DNA of 7,054 nt, from the NCBI GenBank assembly GCA_012514835.1, contig JAAYZM010000062.1:1-7054 (forward strand). Reading direction: 5' to 3'. Position numbers and translations under genes: made by a program. The DNA is from Actinomycetales bacterium (GTDB taxonomy: Bacteria; Actinomycetota; Actinomycetes; Actinomycetales; Cellulomonadaceae). This document shows positions 1 through 5,586 of the stretch, piece after piece (position 1 is the first letter of the stretch; each line of letters opens with the position of its first letter). The notes beneath the pieces are model-generated. The model worked only from the letters and a program-made list of their open reading frames with translations. It was not told where the DNA came from and ran no database searches.

Positions 1-404
1 AGCACCGCGCGCAGCTCGCGCTCGTCGAGCAGCTCGAGCAGGCCCGTGGTGCACGCGACGGCCGCGTTGCGCGGGTTGCGGCCCGTCGCGAACGCGTTGG
101 GCGCCGCCGTGGGTGACACATAGAGCCGCGGCATGGGCTGGCGGGCCTGCGTCGAGAGCTCGCGCACGATCCGGTACATCACCGGCTGCTCGAGCTCCGT
201 GACGGGCCGCGCGTGCATCGCCCGGATCGCGATCTTGTCCGAGTTCCAGTAGCTCACGGCCGTCGAGACGAGCCCGACACCCACGAAGATCACGAGCAGC
301 CCCGTGCTGCCGTCCCCCACGAGCGCCCAGATGCCCAGCAGCAGAGCCCACAAGGCCCCGAGGAGCCCCGCGGTCTTCACCCCGTTGACGAAGCTACGCC
401 CCAT
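1..404 (-). CDS. htpX: HtpX-family membrane zinc metalloprotease, N-terminal part (gene continues past left edge)
   Basis: HtpX proteases (peptidase family M48) are membrane-bound zinc endopeptidases with a cytoplasmic active site that take part in quality control of membrane proteins. The ATG start at 404-402 opens a frame that stays open to the window edge, giving 134 complete codons. Residues about 10-30 and 34-52 are two hydrophobic segments, matching the N-terminal membrane anchor of the family. They are followed by the family stretch [20 protein letters not shown] and by [16 protein letters not shown]. The visible part ends at ERELRAVL, directly before the place where the HExxH zinc site is expected, so the catalytic residues lie outside the window. 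A purine-rich AAAGGTGG (complement of 415-422) sits 10 bases upstream of the start. The gene is divergent from the amino acid importer operon. Identity is firm from conserved blocks; activity cannot be judged here. Confidence 0.9.
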   Translation of the reverse strand, partial: MGRSFVNGVKTAGLLGALWALLLGIWALVGDGSTGLLVIFVGVGLVSTAVSYWNSDKIAIRAMHARPVTELEQPVMYRIVRELSTQARQPMPRLYVSPTAAPNAFATGRNPRNAAVACTTGLLELLDERELRAV

Positions 405-543
405 GCGAGTACGGCCACCTTTCGACGTCGATCACTACGTGACACAACGACGACGACGGCGCGGACGTTCCCTTACCCTGCATGCGGGCCCCTACCGACC
501 GGTAGCTCACCTCCTTCTCCCCCGCACCGAACCGAGGAGCGTC
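405..543. promoter_or_regulatory. Divergent intergenic region between htpX and the importer operon
   Basis: This 139-base gap must hold the promoters of both divergent genes. A TACCCT hexamer at 474-479 fits the TAnnnT pattern of an actinobacterial -10 for the rightward operon, but no good -35 lies at normal spacing. A leader of roughly 55-60 bases would follow, containing the inverted repeat at 492-505. A short palindrome TCGACGTCGA (422-431) and a partial one, TCACTACGTGA (432-442), lie close to the htpX side. No clear leftward -10 was found. Promoter assignments here are weak. Confidence 0.4.
492..505. promoter_or_regulatory. Inverted repeat CTACCG-AC-CGGTAG, candidate operator for the importer operon
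   Basis: Two perfect 6-base arms are separated by 2 bases. The repeat lies about 38 bases before the ATG of the binding protein and about 12 bases after a possible -10 (474-479), where a repressor could block transcription. The ACCGACCGGT core is reminiscent of palindromes bound by TetR-type regulators in actinobacteria, but no regulator gene is visible in the window. It could be chance in GC-rich DNA. Confidence 0.35.
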
Positions 544-1425
544 ATGCGCATCACCACCCGCATCACCGTCCTGGCCGCTGCGAGCGCCTTGGCGCTCGCG
601 GGCTGCGCCGGCTCCGGCTCGACCGAGCCCACCCCCGCCCCGACCACCGAGACGCCCGCCGCGAGCGAGACCGCTGAGCCCGCAGCCCCCGCCCTCGAGA
701 CCGTCACGGACGGCAAGCTCACGATCGGCACGTCCGACCCGGCGTACGAGCCGTGGGTCGTGGACAACGACCCGACCAACGGCAAGGGCTACGAGTCCGC
801 CGTCGCGTACGCCGTGGCCGAGCAGCTCGGTTTCGCGGCCGCGGACGTCGAGTGGGTCGCCGCGAGCTTCGACCAGATCATCGCGCCGGGCGTGAAGAAC
901 TACGACTTCGCGATCAACCAGGTCTCCATCACGGACGAGCGCAAGGCGAACATCGCGTTCTCCTCGTCCTACTACGACGCGACGCAGGCCGTCGTGACGA
1001 TCGAGGGCAGCGCGGCCGTGGGCGTCACGGACATCGCGGGCCTCAAGCCGCTCAAGATCGGCGCGATGGTGGGCACCACGAGCGCCGCCGTGGTCGAGGC
1101 GACCGTCCAGCCGGAGAACGCGATCTCGCTGTTCAACGACAACGACCAGGCCAAGCAAGCCCTCGCGTCCGGCCTCGTCGACGTAGTCGTGTTCGACCTC
1201 CCGACGGCGCTGTACGTCACGGCCGTCGAGCTCGAGGGCGGGACGTTCATCGGCCAGCTCCCCGCGGGCGACAACCCGGACCAGTTCGGCCTCGTGCTCG
1301 ACCTCGAGTCCCCGAACGTCGACGCCGTCACGGCCGCCGTGGACGCCCTGCGCGCGGACGGCACGCTCGCCGACCTCGAGGCGCAGTGGCTCACGGACAC
1401 CGCCGGCGTTCCCGTCCTCCAGTGA
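544..1425 (+). CDS. Amino acid ABC transporter substrate-binding lipoprotein (SBP_bac_3 family)
   Basis: This is the extracytoplasmic ligand-capture protein of a polar amino acid ABC importer, anchored to the outer face of the membrane as a lipoprotein; 293 residues, normal for the family. The signal peptide starts MRITTRITVLAAASALA and ends in the lipobox LAGC with the lipidated cysteine at residue 21. A Pro/Thr/Glu/Ala-rich linker (22-56) precedes the fold. From about 58 the family-3 landmarks follow: GKLTIGTSDPAYEPW, FDQIIAPG, the block NQVSITDERK (125-134) with R133 where family members bind the ligand carboxylate, FSSSYY (139-144), VGTTS (176-180), and FD at 217-218 with D218 where the amino-group-binding aspartate is expected. 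The usual GFDVDL segment is replaced by KGYESAVAYAVA. An in-frame ATG at 304 was rejected because the signal peptide begins at 544, with GAGGAG at 534-539 as ribosome site. It is the first gene of a three-gene operon. Ligand unknown; a polar amino acid such as glutamate or glutamine is plausible. Confidence 0.92.
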   Translation: MRITTRITVLAAASALALAGCAGSGSTEPTPAPTTETPAASETAEPAAPALETVTDGKLTIGTSDPAYEPWVVDNDPTNGKGYESAVAYAVAEQLGFAAADVEWVAASFDQIIAPGVKNYDFAINQVSITDERKANIAFSSSYYDATQAVVTIEGSAAVGVTDIAGLKPLKIGAMVGTTSAAVVEATVQPENAISLFNDNDQAKQALASGLVDVVVFDLPTALYVTAVELEGGTFIGQLPAGDNPDQFGLVLDLESPNVDAVTAAVDALRADGTLADLEAQWLTDTAGVPVLQ

Positions 1426-1451
1426 CGCGCGGCGAGGCAGACTGAGCACCC

Positions 1452-2342
1452 ATGAGTGACATGCGTGAGCGGGCCGGGGGCTACGAGCCCTCGGCCCGCC
1501 AACGTGAGAGGGACGCGATCCGGCGTCGGGCCGCCCGCCGGTCCACCGTGACCGCGTTCGCGAGCACGGTCGTGGTGACCGCCGTCGTCGTCCTCGCCGT
1601 CGTCAACACGCCCGGCTGGCCGCGCGTGCGCAAGTCCTTCCTCGACTGGGACGTGGCCGTCGCGTCGCTCCCGAAGGTGCTCGAGGGACTGTGGCTCAAC
1701 GTGCGGGTCCTCGTCGTGGCCGCCGTCGTCATCTTCTTCTTCGCCCTCGTGCTCGCGATCTGCCGCACGCTGCGCGGGCCCGTGTTCTTCCCGTTGCGCG
1801 CCGCCGCGACGGCCTACGTGGACCTGTTCCGGGGGCTGCCGCTCCTGCTGGTGCTGCTCGTGGTGGGCTTCGGCATCCCGGGCCTGCGCATCCCGTGGAT
1901 GACCACCTCTCCCGTGTGGCTGGGCGGCCTCGCGATCGTCCTGACGTACTCCGCGTACGTGGCCGAGGTGTTCCGCGCGGGCATCGAGTCCGTGCACCCC
2001 TCGCAGGTCGCGGCGGCCCGCTCGCTCGGGCTCTCGCGCGCCCAGGCCACCCGGCACGTGGTGCTCCCCCAGGCCGTGCGCCGCGTGGTCCCACCGCTGC
2101 TCAACGACCTCGTGGCCCTGTCCAAGGACTCGGGGCTCATCTCGATCCTCGGCGCGTACGACGCGATCCGCGCCGCCCAGGTGGTCACGTCCCAGCACGC
2201 GAACTTCACGCCCTACATCGTGGCGGGCTTCCTGTTCATCCTCCTGACGATCCCCCTGACGCGCTTCACGGACGCGTTCGCGCGCCGCTCGGGGTGGCTC
2301 GGGGCCCAGTCCGGGCTCGCGGGAGGAGGTGCGTTGCGATGA
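1452..2342 (+). CDS. Amino acid ABC transporter permease (HisMQ-type)
   Basis: This is the membrane channel subunit of the importer, 296 residues. An unusually long, highly charged N-terminal tail (about residues 1-30, rich in Arg/Glu) precedes a first hydrophobic helix (31-52). Further hydrophobic segments lie at about 83-103, 121-143, 155-172, 212-235 and 254-270. The polar amino acid permease signatures are present: WLNVRVLVVA at 81-90, YVDLFRGLPLLLVLL at 122-136, and the EAA loop at about 171-206 (EVFRAGIESVHPSQVAAARSLG and on to LPQA), which docks on the ATPase. NDLVALSKDSGLISILG (218-234) matches the C-terminal part of the family. It starts 26 bases after the binding-protein stop with only a weak upstream purine patch; ATG codon 4 is an alternative start. 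No second permease is nearby, so a homodimer is likely. Confidence 0.93.
   Translation: MSDMRERAGGYEPSARQRERDAIRRRAARRSTVTAFASTVVVTAVVVLAVVNTPGWPRVRKSFLDWDVAVASLPKVLEGLWLNVRVLVVAAVVIFFFALVLAICRTLRGPVFFPLRAAATAYVDLFRGLPLLLVLLVVGFGIPGLRIPWMTTSPVWLGGLAIVLTYSAYVAEVFRAGIESVHPSQVAAARSLGLSRAQATRHVVLPQAVRRVVPPLLNDLVALSKDSGLISILGAYDAIRAAQVVTSQHANFTPYIVAGFLFILLTIPLTRFTDAFARRSGWLGAQSGLAGGGALR
2322..2330 (+). promoter_or_regulatory. Strong ribosome binding site inside the permease end, for the ATPase gene
   Basis: GGAGGAGGT lies 8 bases before the ATG at 2339, inside the last codons of the permease gene. It fixes the start of the ATPase against the much longer upstream open frame and supports translational coupling through the ATGA overlap. 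Confidence 0.8.
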
Positions 2343-3130
2343 GCGGCACCTCCGAGCGGCCCGGGACGGGGACGGGGTCCGACGACGGCGCCCCCGAGCC
2401 CCTGCTCCGTGTCCGCGGGGTCCGCAAGGCGTTCGGTGACAACGTGGTCCTCGACGGGATCGACCTCGACGTCCGCCCGCACCAGGTCATCGCGCTGATC
2501 GGCGCGTCCGGCTCCGGCAAGTCCACGCTGCTGCGCACGATCGACCTGCTCGAGGAGGTCGACGACGGCGACATCTGGCTCGACGGCCTCGACATCTGCG
2601 ACCCGCGCGTGGACGCCAACGCCGTGCGCGCGCGCATGGGCATGGTGTTCCAGTCCTTCAACCTCTTCGGGCACCTGCGGGTGCTCGAGAACGTCGCGCT
2701 CGCCCAGCGGCTGGTCCATGGCGTGGCGCGCGCCGAGGCGGACGAGCGGGCCCTCGCGATGCTCGAGCGCGTGGGGCTCGCGGACAAGGCCCGCTCCTTC
2801 CCCGACGAGCTCTCGGGCGGCCAGCAGCAGCGCGTCGCGATCGCGCGCGCCCTCGTGTCCTCCCCGCGGCTCCTGCTGCTCGACGAGGTCACCTCGGCCC
2901 TCGACCCCGAGCTCGTGGGCGAGGTGCTCGACCTCCTCACGGAGCTGCGCGCCGAGGGCCACACGATGCTCATCGCGACCCACGAGATGGCCTTCGCGCG
3001 CGACGTCGCGGACGAGGTGTGCTTCCTCCACCACGGCCGCATCCACGAGCAGGGACCGGCCGCCCAAGTGCTCACCGACCCGCAGCAGCCGCGCACGCGC
3101 GAGTTCTTGCGGCGGATGCTGCCGCGCTGA
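2339..3130 (+). CDS. Amino acid ABC transporter ATP-binding protein (GlnQ/HisP type)
   Basis: This is the cytoplasmic ATPase that powers the importer, 263 residues. All nucleotide-binding motifs are present and intact: Walker A GASGSGKST (55-63), Q-loop Q105 in VFQSFNLFGH, signature LSGGQQQ (158-164), Walker B LLLLDE (178-183) with catalytic E183, D-loop SALD (186-189), and switch H215 in ATHEMAFARDVAD, a phrase typical of polar amino acid ATPases. Walker B is followed by V184 where proline is commoner. A Gly/Thr/Ser/Asp-rich tail of about 20 residues precedes the domain. The start overlaps the permease stop in ATGA (2339-2342), with a strong ribosome site at 2322-2330, so the two genes are probably translationally coupled. 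The same frame is open from 1691, but that upstream part is antisense-like readthrough of the permease in another frame. It is the last gene of the operon and converges on the reductase gene. Confidence 0.95.
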   Translation: MSGTSERPGTGTGSDDGAPEPLLRVRGVRKAFGDNVVLDGIDLDVRPHQVIALIGASGSGKSTLLRTIDLLEEVDDGDIWLDGLDICDPRVDANAVRARMGMVFQSFNLFGHLRVLENVALAQRLVHGVARAEADERALAMLERVGLADKARSFPDELSGGQQQRVAIARALVSSPRLLLLDEVTSALDPELVGEVLDLLTELRAEGHTMLIATHEMAFARDVADEVCFLHHGRIHEQGPAAQVLTDPQQPRTREFLRRMLPR

Positions 3131-3133
3131 GCG

Positions 3134-3177
3134 GCCCTCGCACTCAGGGCGAACCCACCCCGAGCGAACCGCCTCGG
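3134..3177. terminator. Possible weak bidirectional terminator between converging genes
   Basis: The 48-base gap between the ATPase stop and the reductase stop holds two small stems: GCCCT/AGGGC (3134-3138 with 3146-3150, 7-base loop) and CCGAG/CTCGG (3160-3164 with 3173-3177, 8-base loop). Each is only 5 bp and neither is followed by a T-run in either direction. Position argues for termination here, but structure alone is weak. Confidence 0.3.
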
Positions 3178-3178
3178 C

Positions 3179-4552
3179 TCAGGACTCGGCGCGGGCGATC
3201 CGGGTGAGCTCGTCGCGGTCCACGACCTTGATGCGCGCCCGGCCGTGCGCCTCGCCGAGGCGCGCCTCGTGCTCGTTGACGCGCAGCCAGCCGTCCCACT
3301 CGACCACCTTGACGTCGCGCGACGCGAGGAAGTCGACGATCGCCTGCGGGTCGCGCTCGGGGGCGCGCGGCACGGACTCGACGTCGGACACGAGGTGCGC
3401 GATCGTCTCGGACGCGTCGGACTTCGTGTGGCCGATGAGGCCCACGGGGCCGCGCTTGATCCAGCCGGTCGTGTAGAGGCCCGGGATGTGGTCGCCCTCG
3501 ACGTCGAGCACCCGCCCCTCGCGGTTGCGGATCACCCCGCCGCGGTCGTCGAACGGCACGTCCACGAGCTCGGAGCCGAAGTAGCCCACGGCGCGGTAGA
3601 CGGCCTGGACGTCCCAGTCGTGGAACTGGCCGGTGCCCACCACGTTGCCGTCGCCCGTGAGCACGGTCCGCTCGGTGCGCAGGCCGGTGACCTTGCCGTC
3701 CTCGCCCAGGATCTCGACGGGCGCGTGCAGGAAGTGCAGGTGGATGCGCCGCGAGGCGGTCAGGGACGGCGAACCCGCGTAGTTGTCGAGCGTCCAGTCC
3801 GTGAGGGTCTTGACGACCTGCTTGGTCTGGTTCGACGAGTTGATAGCCGCCTCGGATCCCGCGTCGAACTCGAAGTCCTCGGGGTAGACGATCACGTCGA
3901 CGTCCCGCACGTGCCCCAGCTCGCGCAGCTCGAGCGGCGAGAACTTCGCCTGGGCGGGGCCGCGGCGCGCGAAGACGTGCACGTCGGTGATCTCGCTCGC
4001 GCCCAGCCCCTCGGCGACGTTGTCGGGGATGTCGGTGGCCATGAGGTCCTCGACGTGCTTCGCGAGCGTGCGCGTCACGTCGAGCGCGACGTTGCCCGCA
4101 CCGAGCACGGCCACGTGCTGGGCGTCGAGGGGCCACGTGCGCGGCACGTCGGGGTGGCCGTCGTACCAGGACACGAAGTCCGCGGCGCCGTACGAGCCCT
4201 CGAGGTCCGCGCCCGGGATGGTGAGCGCGGTGTCGCGGATCGCACCGGTCGCGAAGATCACGGCGTCGTAGAACTGGCGCAGGTCCTCGAGCTTGAGGTC
4301 CACGCCGTACTCGACGTTCGCGAGCAGCCGCGCCTTGCCCCCGCCCAGGATCTTCTCGAGCGCCACGATGATCTGCTTGATGCGCGGGTGGTCCGGGGCC
4401 ACGCCGTAGCGCACGAGGCCGAACGGCACGGGGAGCCGTTCGAGCACGTCGATGCTCACGTCGAGGCCGGACTTGGACAGGATGTCGGCGGCGTAGATGC
4501 CGGCGGGGCCAGCCCCGACCACGGCCACGCGCAGGGTGGAGTCAGCAGTCAC
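3179..4552 (-). CDS. fprA: NADPH-ferredoxin reductase, FprA (adrenodoxin reductase-like) type
   Basis: This is an FAD enzyme that moves electrons between NADP(H) and ferredoxin in the cytoplasm, supplying reduced ferredoxin to cytochromes P450 and other iron-sulfur-dependent enzymes. It has 457 residues, close to the roughly 456 of mycobacterial FprA. The FAD-binding GAGPAG is at 13-18, the family stretch PFGLVRYGVAPDHP at 42-55, and FATGA at 99-103. The NADPH-binding motif GAGNVALD lies at 150-157, and the RRGP pair (R195, R196) occupies the position that binds the NADP 2'-phosphate. The C-terminal GWIKRGPVGLIGHTK block is the conserved FAD/NADP contact. The start is GTG at 4552-4550 with no clear ribosome site. 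A TAGAAT -10-like hexamer ends 7 bases before it, suggesting a leaderless mRNA. The gene is divergent from rarD with an iron-box-like repeat between them. Identity is secure; the partner ferredoxin is not visible. Confidence 0.95.
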   Translation of the reverse strand: MTADSTLRVAVVGAGPAGIYAADILSKSGLDVSIDVLERLPVPFGLVRYGVAPDHPRIKQIIVALEKILGGGKARLLANVEYGVDLKLEDLRQFYDAVIFATGAIRDTALTIPGADLEGSYGAADFVSWYDGHPDVPRTWPLDAQHVAVLGAGNVALDVTRTLAKHVEDLMATDIPDNVAEGLGASEITDVHVFARRGPAQAKFSPLELRELGHVRDVDVIVYPEDFEFDAGSEAAINSSNQTKQVVKTLTDWTLDNYAGSPSLTASRRIHLHFLHAPVEILGEDGKVTGLRTERTVLTGDGNVVGTGQFHDWDVQAVYRAVGYFGSELVDVPFDDRGGVIRNREGRVLDVEGDHIPGLYTTGWIKRGPVGLIGHTKSDASETIAHLVSDVESVPRAPERDPQAIVDFLASRDVKVVEWDGWLRVNEHEARLGEAHGRARIKVVDRDELTRIARAES

Positions 4553-4559
4553 GCGCCCG

Positions 4560-4565
4560 ATTCTA
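4560..4565 (-). promoter_or_regulatory. Probable -10 element of fprA (leaderless arrangement)
   Basis: The minus strand reads TAGAAT, a good match to the actinobacterial TAnnnT -10, ending 7 bases before the GTG start. Transcription would then begin at or next to the start codon. No strong -35 lies at 16-18 bases; that position is occupied by the inverted repeat at 4574-4591. Confidence 0.55.
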
Positions 4566-4573
4566 CGGTGACA

Positions 4574-4594
4574 GGTGAGGTAAGCCTCACCCCG
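4574..4594. promoter_or_regulatory. Perfect inverted repeat resembling a DtxR/IdeR/DmdR iron box
   Basis: GGTGAGG-TAAG-CCTCACC (4574-4591) is a perfect 7-base inverted repeat with a 4-base centre. The overlapping 19-mer TGAGGTAAGCCTCACCCCG (4576-4594) matches the recalled iron-box consensus TTAGGTTAGGCTCACCTAA at 13 of 19 positions. The shared core is AGGTnAGnCTCACC. A second left half-site AGGTGAG (4573-4579) sits 5 bases before AGGTAAG (4578-4584). It covers the -35 zone of fprA, so a bound iron-dependent repressor could block transcription when iron is plentiful. The rarD start is about 63 bases away and might share this control. Regulator identity is inferred from consensus only. Confidence 0.5.
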
Positions 4595-4623
4595 GAGGGT
4601 CCTAAGTGAGCGAATTCATGGTC

Positions 4624-4642
4624 TGGTATGCGGCGCGTGCCA
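4624..4642. promoter_or_regulatory. Imperfect 19-bp palindrome upstream of rarD
   Basis: The stretch TGGTATGCG-G-CGCGTGCCA has 7 of 9 arm positions complementary. It lies immediately before the -10-like TAGCGT (4645-4650) of rarD, where the -35 would be expected. It could be an operator or chance in GC-rich DNA. Confidence 0.25.
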
Positions 4643-4644
4643 GG

Positions 4645-4650
4645 TAGCGT
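4645..4650 (+). promoter_or_regulatory. Possible -10 element of rarD (leaderless arrangement)
   Basis: TAGCGT fits the TAnnnT pattern and ends 6 bases before the GTG at 4657, so transcription could start at the first codon. An AGGT at 4642-4645 could instead serve as a poor ribosome site at 11-base spacing, which would argue for a longer leader. Confidence 0.35.
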
Positions 4651-4656
4651 GCGCTC

Positions 4657-5586
4657 GTGAGCACCTCTCCCCGCGCCGGGCTCGGCTACGCGCTCGGCGC
4701 CTTCGGTCTGTGGGGCGTGTTCCCCCTCTTCTTCCCGCTGCTCGAGCCAGCCACCCCGCTCGAGATCGTGGCGCACCGCGTGGTGTGGTCGCTGCTGTTC
4801 TGCGCCGTCCTCGTCGCGGTCGCCCGTTCGTGGGGTGAGCTGCTCGCCGTGCTGCGGGACCGCAGGATGCTCGGCTGGCTCACCCTTGCCTCCGTGCTGC
4901 TCGCGACCAACTGGCTCGTGTTCGTGTTCGCCGTCCTCGCAGGACACACGGTCGACGCGTCGCTCGGGTACTACATCAACCCCATCGTGACCGTCGCGCT
5001 CGCCGTGCTCGTGCTCGGTGAGCGCTTGCGCACCGCGCAGTGGGTCGCCCTCGGGTTCGGCGCGGGCGCCGTGGTGGTCATCTCGATCGGCTACGGCACC
5101 GTGCCGTGGATCGCGCTCGCCCTCGCGGGCAGCTTCGCGCTGTACGGGCTCATGAAGAACCGCGTGGGACGCACCGTGGGCGCCACGACCGGCCTGGCCG
5201 TCGAGACGCTCGTGCTGACCCCCGTCGCGCTCGGCTACCTCGTCTGGTTGCACGCCTCGGGCGCAGGGACCTTCGGGGCGCACGGCGGCGGCCACTCGGC
5301 GCTCCTCGCGACCCTCGGCATCGCGACGGCGGTCCCCCTGCTGTGCTTCGCCGCAGCGACCCGCCGTCTGCCCCTGAGCGTGGTGGGGCTCGTGCAGTAC
5401 CTCACCCCCACGATGCAGCTCCTCGTGGCCGTGCTCGTGTTCCACGAGGCGATGCCCGCGGCCCGCTGGTGGGGCTTCGCCCTCGTGTGGGTCGCGCTCG
5501 CGCTCCTGGGTGTGGACGGCTGGCGCACGGCGCGCCGGGCGCACCGCCTGCAGCGGCGCACGGACCTCGACGGCCCGCCCGCCTAG
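4657..5586 (+). CDS. rarD: RarD-family EamA/DMT transporter
   Basis: This is a 309-residue multi-span inner membrane protein of the drug/metabolite transporter superfamily. It shows the RarD pattern: GYALGAFGLWGVFPLFFPLL (10-29), EIVAHRVVWSLL (36-47), NWLVFVFAVLAGHTVDASLG (85-104) followed by YYINPIVTVALAVLVLGERL (105-124), then the second EamA half from about 150 to 287 with VGLVQYLTPTMQLLVAVLVF (243-262). About ten hydrophobic helices are visible. The C-terminus is short and basic (RTARRAHRLQRR). RarD proteins are named for a reported link to chloramphenicol sensitivity, but the real substrate is generally unknown. The start is GTG at 4657; a -10-like hexamer ends 6 bases before it. The gene is divergent from fprA, and its TAG stop interlocks with the stop of the MFS gene. 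No sign of truncation. Family assignment is strong, substrate open. Confidence 0.92.
   Translation: MSTSPRAGLGYALGAFGLWGVFPLFFPLLEPATPLEIVAHRVVWSLLFCAVLVAVARSWGELLAVLRDRRMLGWLTLASVLLATNWLVFVFAVLAGHTVDASLGYYINPIVTVALAVLVLGERLRTAQWVALGFGAGAVVVISIGYGTVPWIALALAGSFALYGLMKNRVGRTVGATTGLAVETLVLTPVALGYLVWLHASGAGTFGAHGGGHSALLATLGIATAVPLLCFAAATRRLPLSVVGLVQYLTPTMQLLVAVLVFHEAMPAARWWGFALVWVALALLGVDGWRTARRAHRLQRRTDLDGPPA
5583..5586. other. CTAG tetramer serving as stop codon for both converging genes
   Basis: Plus-strand TAG at 5584-5586 ends rarD; the reverse complement of 5583-5585 is also TAG and ends the MFS gene. The two coding regions therefore overlap by 4 bases with no room for a terminator between them. 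Confidence 0.95.

Noticed and set aside
448..458. CGACGACGACG triplet run
   Set aside because: Only three to four units; common by chance in DNA this rich in CGA/GAC codons and with no flanking structure.
304..543. In-frame upstream extension of the binding protein
   Set aside because: It would place 80 unrelated residues before a complete lipoprotein signal peptide and overlap the divergent htpX start; GAGGAG precedes the ATG at 544.
394..1449. Long minus-strand open frame (351 residues) over the binding-protein gene
   Set aside because: Composition is dominated by Arg, Gly, Val and Asp with no recognisable domain. It is a shadow frame expected at this GC content, opposite a gene with a clear signal peptide and family motifs; it also runs over the htpX start.
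1691..2338. In-frame upstream extension of the ATPase
   Set aside because: It would bury the whole ABC domain behind 216 Arg/Pro/Gly-rich residues overlapping the permease gene; a strong ribosome site marks the ATG at 2339.
3245..4609. Plus-strand open frame of 454 residues antisense to fprA
   Set aside because: Repetitive Val/Arg/Asp/His/Glu-rich translation without any domain; the opposite strand carries all FprA motifs. A GC-driven shadow.
4549..5544. Minus-strand open frame of 331 residues antisense to rarD
   Set aside because: His/Glu/Arg/Gly-rich translation without a plausible fold; rarD on the plus strand is unmistakable.
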